Of a DNA stretch of 33,651 bases, positions 29,280 to 33,651 are shown piece by piece. Positions within the stretch are counted from its first letter, which is position 1; each line of letters begins with the position of its first letter. Under the pieces are notes generated by a model. It did not search any database. It had not been told where the DNA came from and saw only the letters and a program-made list of their open reading frames with translations. Source of the DNA: Coptodactyla brooksi (Eukaryota > Arthropoda > Insecta > Coleoptera > Scarabaeidae); NCBI GenBank assembly GCA_033557675.1, contig JAWQRM010000058.1, forward strand, positions 1-33,651, written 5' to 3'. The position numbers and the translations under genes were made by a program.

Positions 29280-29840
29280 ATTTTCGTGGATTTTTATATG
29301 AATGTTAAAACTATTTTTTCTTACTACAATATATTGATATTAAAAGTACACATATTGAACAACATTCAAATTTTTTTTCGTTGGAAAATATTGTAAATTA
29401 AGGAGGTTACGGTCACTTTAAGGAAACCTGATTTTTCAGAGGTGTTGTGCGGTATACACGATAGCTCCAAGCGAAATCATCTTATATCCAAATCGAAAAC
29501 GATTCTGTTAATATATGAATATATCTTATTCGTGAACGAAGGATTTTTTGAAAAAATTATTTTTGATAAAGTGGCGGTCGTTTTAAGGAAAGGTACGATT
29601 TTTGGGCTCTTAATTTTTCGTTTTTTTTCAATAAAAAAAGATTCCAGTAAAACAAAAAATCCTTCGTTCTCGAACAAGCCCTTCATACACGGAATAAGCA
29701 CGAGAAAGTTTTAAGTCGATTGCTTTCACGGTTCTCGAGATATCGTGTACACTGAACGGGACTTTTTCGAAAAATCTAATTTCGAGAAAAACGCGTTAAA
29801 GTTTGCGGTCTAGTTATTAGTAGAGTATAATTTAATTTTT
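29280..29840. repeat. Unassigned repeat-like segment with internal inverted and direct repeats
   Basis: 20-bp arms at 29531-29550 and 29653-29672 pair at 19 of 20 positions (ACGAAGGATTTTTTG). GGTCACTTTAAGGAAA near 29411 recurs as GGTCGTTTTAAGGAAA near 29576. The end has TCTCGAGATATCGTGTAC, a style often seen in insect transposon ends. No protein is coded. Confidence 0.5.
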
Positions 29841-29849
29841 TTAACTTAC

Positions 29850-29946
29850 ACAGAATCATCGATTTTAGGCCCATAAAGTAAACTTTCTGCTGCCGAAGCC
29901 ACCTTCAAAGCATCAGTTTTCTCCTGTCTACAACGCTTTCTGTACT
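29850..29946 (-). CDS. Candidate upstream exon of the BTB-BACK-TLDc gene
   Basis: A 97-bp open stretch with a pyrimidine-rich acceptor (TTTCAATTTTTTTACACCAG) and a strong GTAAGT donor. It encodes YRKRCRQEKTDALK, VASAAESLLYG and PKIDDS, and leaves two bases (GT) that the first exon at 24877 completes to Val. Phase, strand and order fit gene 19632-24877. Its own 5' side starts two bases into a codon, so yet another exon lies upstream; none was found. It has no known motif, and it sits between two transposase fragments, so transposon-derived chance is possible. A TAC-starting acceptor two bases downstream is an alternative. Confidence 0.55.
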
Positions 29947-29989
29947 CTGGTGTAAAAAAATTGAAACAGCCGGCTTTAAGCGCCTAGCT

Positions 29990-30488
29990 GCTACGTAAAT
30001 AGACAATTATATCTATTTACTGTTTCATCTAAATAGAATGAGGCTTCATCAGAAAACATAATGCTATTAACAAAATTCAAGTCATCTTAGGATAACTCTT
30101 GCACCAAAATGAAGGCGGTTTATAAGGATGTCGTTTTTCCTTTTGCAAAAATGCGATGTATGGAACTTTTACTTACACCGTGGTTTGAAGCTAGCTGACA
30201 AGTTGATGTATGTGGATTTTCCACAACTTCTAATAACACATCTAGTTTTTTATCAGCATTTGAGGCGACTGTAGATCGATCAAATTTACCAACATCCCTA
30301 ACATGATCCGTTTCAGTGAAGCGGTTTAAGGTTTTGCTGACAACTGACTGACTGATTGGATAGATCGATTGGATCTCGCTTTGGGTAGATCTCATTGAAA
30401 AGGAAACGCTTCTTGTTGTGTTCTCCTGCGATTTCCATAACCAACTATCATTAAAATGATAATTCTTTCTTTCTGTTAAATGCACCAT
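29990..30488 (-). pseudogene. DDE transposase N-terminal half (HTH plus first acid)
   Basis: From 30488 the minus strand encodes a 122-codon frame with IQSIYPISQSVVSKTLNRF and VVENPHTSTCQLASNHGVSK, where a helix-turn-helix follows the usual P-x-S-T-x-x-x-A pattern. After a stop, FSDEASFYLDETVNRYNC gives the first catalytic acid. The rest of the catalytic domain is missing here. It resembles insect DUF4817/ITm transposases. Confidence 0.8.
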
Positions 30489-30757
30489 CTTACACTAACA
30501 AATAGCTCCACGAGTTTTTGACAATTTATTTATCACTTACAGTAGTAATATTACTTTGTTGTGTAAACTATCCAGAGTATTGTATTAAAAAATGGTCGAC
30601 GTTATCACTCAAAGTGAGGTCATCATAAAATGTTTGCACTAAGTGAAAACATGCGCATGATTGTGCTAGGCAATGTTTATTTAAAACATTTTTTTAAAAG
30701 TACTAATATATAGTGTTTCTGACGCAGTGAGATTGGAATGTTTGTCTTTATAACAAA

Positions 30758-30956
30758 GTTAAACAATTGTGACCACCACATCGGATCTAGAAAATGCACG
30801 CCCAACGCACAGTTTACTAACCAAGTTAGCATCATCAGGGGCGATGAAAGATGAAACAACAGTCTTTCATCGCTCCTGATGATGCTAACTTGGTTAAGGA
30901 AATGTGTGTTGAACATATATTTTCCAGTTTTGGTGTGGCGATGACTATTGTTTAAC
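30758..30956. mobile_element. Foldback (palindromic) element, copy 2
   Basis: A 199-bp palindrome. Ends are GTTAAACAATTGTGACCACC and, inverted, GTTAAACAATAGTCATCGCC. Inner arms are CTAACCAAGTTAGCATCATC and GATGATGCTAACTTGGTTA around GCGATGAAAGA/TCTTTCATCGC. It is clearly related to 10218-10425 and 27403-27475. Confidence 0.85.
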
Positions 30957-31089
30957 GTTATATAGTGTTCCTGTTATAATGACAAAATTGATACCGACTG
31001 CCAAAATTGATACCGATTGTCAAAACAAGATTGTTACTCTGGTGTTTTTTTTGACGGCTCTTACTGAAAACACATGTTTCTCTCCAGTT

Positions 31090-31270
31090 ACTAAATACTT
31101 TCTTTCGTGATTTTTTTTTCACGTCACTGGTTAACTTCGTTTCAATATTTGTTCATCCGTTAAATGATGTACAAAACATGCACAAAGCTTTCTTGTTTTC
31201 AAATCTTCGGTCACAATTTGGTGAGCTGTCGTGTGGGTAGTGTGCAAATCCTCTGCGGTTATTCTCACAC
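31090..31270 (-). pseudogene. Mariner/SETMAR-like transposase fragment
   Basis: The minus strand reads GVRITAEDLHTTHTTAHQIV, TEDLKTRKLCACFVHHLTDE and QILKRS, which matches the H-I-(T/H)E-L-M-K-CARWVPH-LT-EQ-RV region of mariner-type transposases. Short and followed by stops. Confidence 0.6.
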
Positions 31271-32515
31271 TCATATTTCTTCTTTGCTTCATGTTTTCAT
31301 TCCGACGACAAATATTTCTTCACTGTAGTAACAAATCTCATTGCATAGCCATGCGTCATTTGTTCGCGCTCAAACTGCATATTCGAGTAATAATAACAGA
31401 TAAGAATAAACAAGTAAAAATCAGATTTTTTTTAATTTCAAGACAAACATTTATTTTATTCTATTCTTGAACTTACAAAAGTTATTAATTGAAAGATATT
31501 ATTTCAGAATGCATCTTCAAGCGGCATCATAACCTTTAATGAAATATTTCATGGAATGTAACCAGACGTGCAACGGTTTAAATTACATTAGACCTTTATT
31601 TTAGTGAAGAGAACGTCACCTAAAATTTATTACTTGATAATTCCTTACGCCACATGATCTCAATATATTATATTATAGCATATCTTACAGGGGGATAGAA
31701 ATAAGCATAATAGATTCAGCTAAACACATAAAAAGTAGGAACCTTTCTTAAGTTACGTGCCAAGAAAATAGTTAAGTTTTGTTTATTAAATATGAAATAT
31801 GAATCCCACCTCAGTTTGACATCGAAATAAAATCGCTATTTATAACTGAATCATTTTCAGATTCTGTGAAAATAATTCAATATCCAATAATTTATTACAG
31901 TTGTAGTGTTTTATAGATTTTTTTTTGTAGTAGAAGCTATAATAAAACTTGGCTTATAATTTGTCACAGCAGCGTACATATATTTACAAAAAGTTACCAT
32001 CTAATAATAACTTATTGTTAGTATGACAATTCAATTCATTATCGCTTTTACCATAATACAGGAACAAGGAACGTCCGATTAACAATATATAGTAGTAATC
32101 GTACAAAAATTTATCAACTTTTGGTTTTTGCGTTGTAGGTTTGTTCAGTCTTAATTAATCAACTTTTGTTTTTAATATATCATTATGGCATATACAGGGG
32201 GATTTGCGTAAGAACCGACTTAGAGCAAGAGCATGTAAGGAAAGCTAAAATATGATAATTTAGCTTTAAGTAAGTCGTACCTCTGAGAACTTATAGCCCT
32301 TCAAAGTGAGGTTAAAAATTTAAAAAATAATTAATATCTCAATAATACTTTAACTTAGGAAACCCAAATTTAGTAGACGTTCTGAGTGCACTAAGAGCAC
32401 TTATCTTTTTGTAAATAGAGGTCAGTTAAAGAATTTTAAAGGTGTTATTAGCGATAGTGCAATAATTATTCTATTTTATGGGGAATTTAATTTTTAATTT
32501 TTTTTTACTTTAGTT

Positions 32516-32680
32516 ATTTTTCAAAAGACTTCGCCGTCTTGAAGCAAAACGTGAATTACTAAAGACACGTATTTTATCCATGTTACCTAAAATGATTGAA
32601 AACTCAACAGTTGGCTATGAAATTATACGTCAACTAGACAATCAAGAAATAAAGTTATTTGATTTTCGCAATTCTCTACT
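32516..32680 (+). other. Possible exon of unknown gene
   Basis: After an acceptor-like tract (TTTTTTTTACTTTAG) comes an open frame reading KRLRRLEAKRELLKTRI, LSMLPKMIENSTVGY and EIIRQLDNQEIKLFDF, ending near CTACTGGTTGTT, a weak donor. It is basic-helical then mixed, with no recognised domain. It lies directly before a transposase start, so it could be a transposon leader. Confidence 0.3.
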
Positions 32681-32692
32681 GGTTGTTTTGAA

Positions 32693-33651
32693 ATGGCCGG
32701 GAAATTCTCATTTAGCGAACAAGTTGACATGTTATTAGTGTTAGGTTTCTGTGGTGTAAATTGTAGAAGGAGTGTTGAAGAATATCGAAGAAGATTTCTT
32801 ACTCGTGTGGTTCCTCATAGAGAAACATTTTCTAATTTGAAAGACGGGCTCGAGAAGCAGGCAAATTTTTCAGTAACACTCGAGAACGTGCGATTGAAAT
32901 AAGGCCCACAAGATGAAGAATTTATTTTGAACGCAGTTGAAAATAAACCACATATTAGTACAAGAAATTTATCTCGATAAACTGGTCTATCGCAAACTTT
33001 TGAACACCGACTTATCAGACGTAATGGACATATCATGTCTATAAAGTACAAGAACTGTTACCGGAAGATTTGGATAAGCGAGTGACCTTCTGTCAGTTTA
33101 TTTTAAGTCAAGACATTCATTTTCAAAAGAAAATTCTCTTTACTGATGAGGCTTCTTTTATCAGCAGAAGCATTACAAACTTACGTAACTATCATAAGTA
33201 TTCTGACGTAAACCCGTATTTAGTAATTCCTCGACATTTTCAACGTGAGTTTAAAAGAAATGCCGATCGGTATTATTGATCGGTGTCTAGTTGTCCAGTT
33301 AGTTTACCAGATCGACTAAATGGAGAAAATTATTTGGAGTTTCTCCAAAACAATCTCCCGGATTTACTTGACGAAGTGCCACTGCAGCTCAGACTGAAAC
33401 ATTGGTTTATGCATGATGAGGCAGCGCCTTATTTTAGTAGTATAGTTACAGAATTTTTAAATCACCAGTATCCACATAAATGGATTGCACGAGGAAATAA
33501 TTGCCCACAAGCAGGCGGCCCCCACGATCGCCAGACTTGAACAAATGTGACTACTTTCTTAGGGGAACACTAAAAGACTTTGTGTATTCTTTACCAGTGG
33601 CGTCCCGAGGAGAGTTATGGAATCGTATTACAAATAAATGCAACTTTATAA
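32693..33651 (+). pseudogene. DUF4817/ITm-type transposase relic, runs off the window
   Basis: Starts MAGKFSFSEQVDMLLVLGFC with a RSVEEYRRRF block (the DUF4817 HTH). After a stop and frame changes it continues FILNAVENKPHISTRNLSR (second HTH), DKRVTFCQFILSQDIHFQKK, ILFTDEASFISRSITNLRN (first catalytic D), RLNGENYLEFLQNNLPDLLD, LKHWFMHDEAAPYFSSIVTE (second D) and KWIARGNN. Stops at about 32900, 32978 and 33278 and a frame change near the end disable it. Reading continues to the window edge. Confidence 0.85.

Larger units (their letters stand above)
24878..29849. other. Probable large intron of the BTB-BACK-TLDc gene
   Basis: If the candidate exon at 29850-29946 is real, this 5-kb stretch is an intron. 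It holds a Tigger relic (25011-26150), an unexplained 153-codon frame (26164-26625), a DDE transposase C-half (26690-27245), a half foldback element (27403-27475), a GC-richer stretch (27640-28320), TA arrays and hairpins (28700-28833), a transposase tail (29158-29275) and an unassigned repeat-like segment (29280-29840). 28840-29150 holds nothing recognised. Confidence 0.6.
29947..33651. other. Transposon-rich right flank
   Basis: This 3.7-kb region holds a transposase N-half (29990-30488), a foldback element (30758-30956), a mariner-like fragment (31090-31270), an AT-rich stretch with nothing recognised (about 31480-32500), a possible exon (32516-32680) and a second DUF4817-type transposase relic (32693-33651). 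The missing 5' exon(s) of the TLDc gene were not found here. Confidence 0.7.

Overview
This is AT-rich eukaryotic nuclear DNA. Genes are split by short GT-AG introns (53-606 bp) and a few long introns filled with decayed transposons. The protein set and the transposon mix (piggyBac, mariner, Tigger, hAT, RTE- and Jockey-like LINEs, DUF4817-type transposases) fit an insect, possibly a beetle; the order is inference. No operon, Shine-Dalgarno, CRISPR, tRNA or rRNA signal was seen.

Layout. (1) 1110-6206 (+): six-exon C2H2 zinc-finger gene, 709 codons plus stop, with Jockey-like and mariner relics in its introns. (2) 6483-7427 (-): CTF8/CHTF8, tail-to-tail with gene 1. (3) 7767-13962 (-): complete three-exon XPB/ERCC3 (haywire), 784 aa; its 3.8-kb first intron holds two LINE relics, a foldback element and a piggyBac relic. 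(4) 14418-19520 (+): three-exon FAD-linked sulfhydryl oxidase (GFER/ALR/Erv1), 158 aa, head-to-head with XPB across a 455-bp shared promoter that carries an 18-bp perfect palindrome. Its 4.5-kb second intron holds a 543-bp TIR element, piggyBac relics and a hAT (ZBED5-like) relic. (5) 19632 to at least 24877, probably to 29946 (-): BTB-BACK-TLDc gene, tail-to-tail with GFER; the 5' end was not found. (6) 21336-21611 (-): intact SmE (SNRPE) gene nested on the same strand in an intron of gene 5. (7) A 2.2-kb piggyBac element with both ends and TTAA duplications lies at 22109-24325 in that same intron. (8) 24.9-33.65 kb: mostly transposon debris (Tigger, three or four mariner/DUF4817-type relics, a foldback element, TA arrays) plus one or two candidate host exons.

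The host genes are housekeeping: DNA repair/transcription helicase, cohesion-loader subunit, spliceosomal Sm core protein, mitochondrial disulfide relay oxidase. They show compact packing: one divergent pair, two convergent pairs with overlapping poly(A) signals, and one nested gene, all diluted by transposon growth in introns. I found no convincing new multi-gene system. The observations most worth checking are the nested SmE, the phase-compatible candidate exon trapped between two transposase halves, the XPB/GFER bidirectional promoter palindrome, and the foldback repeat family.
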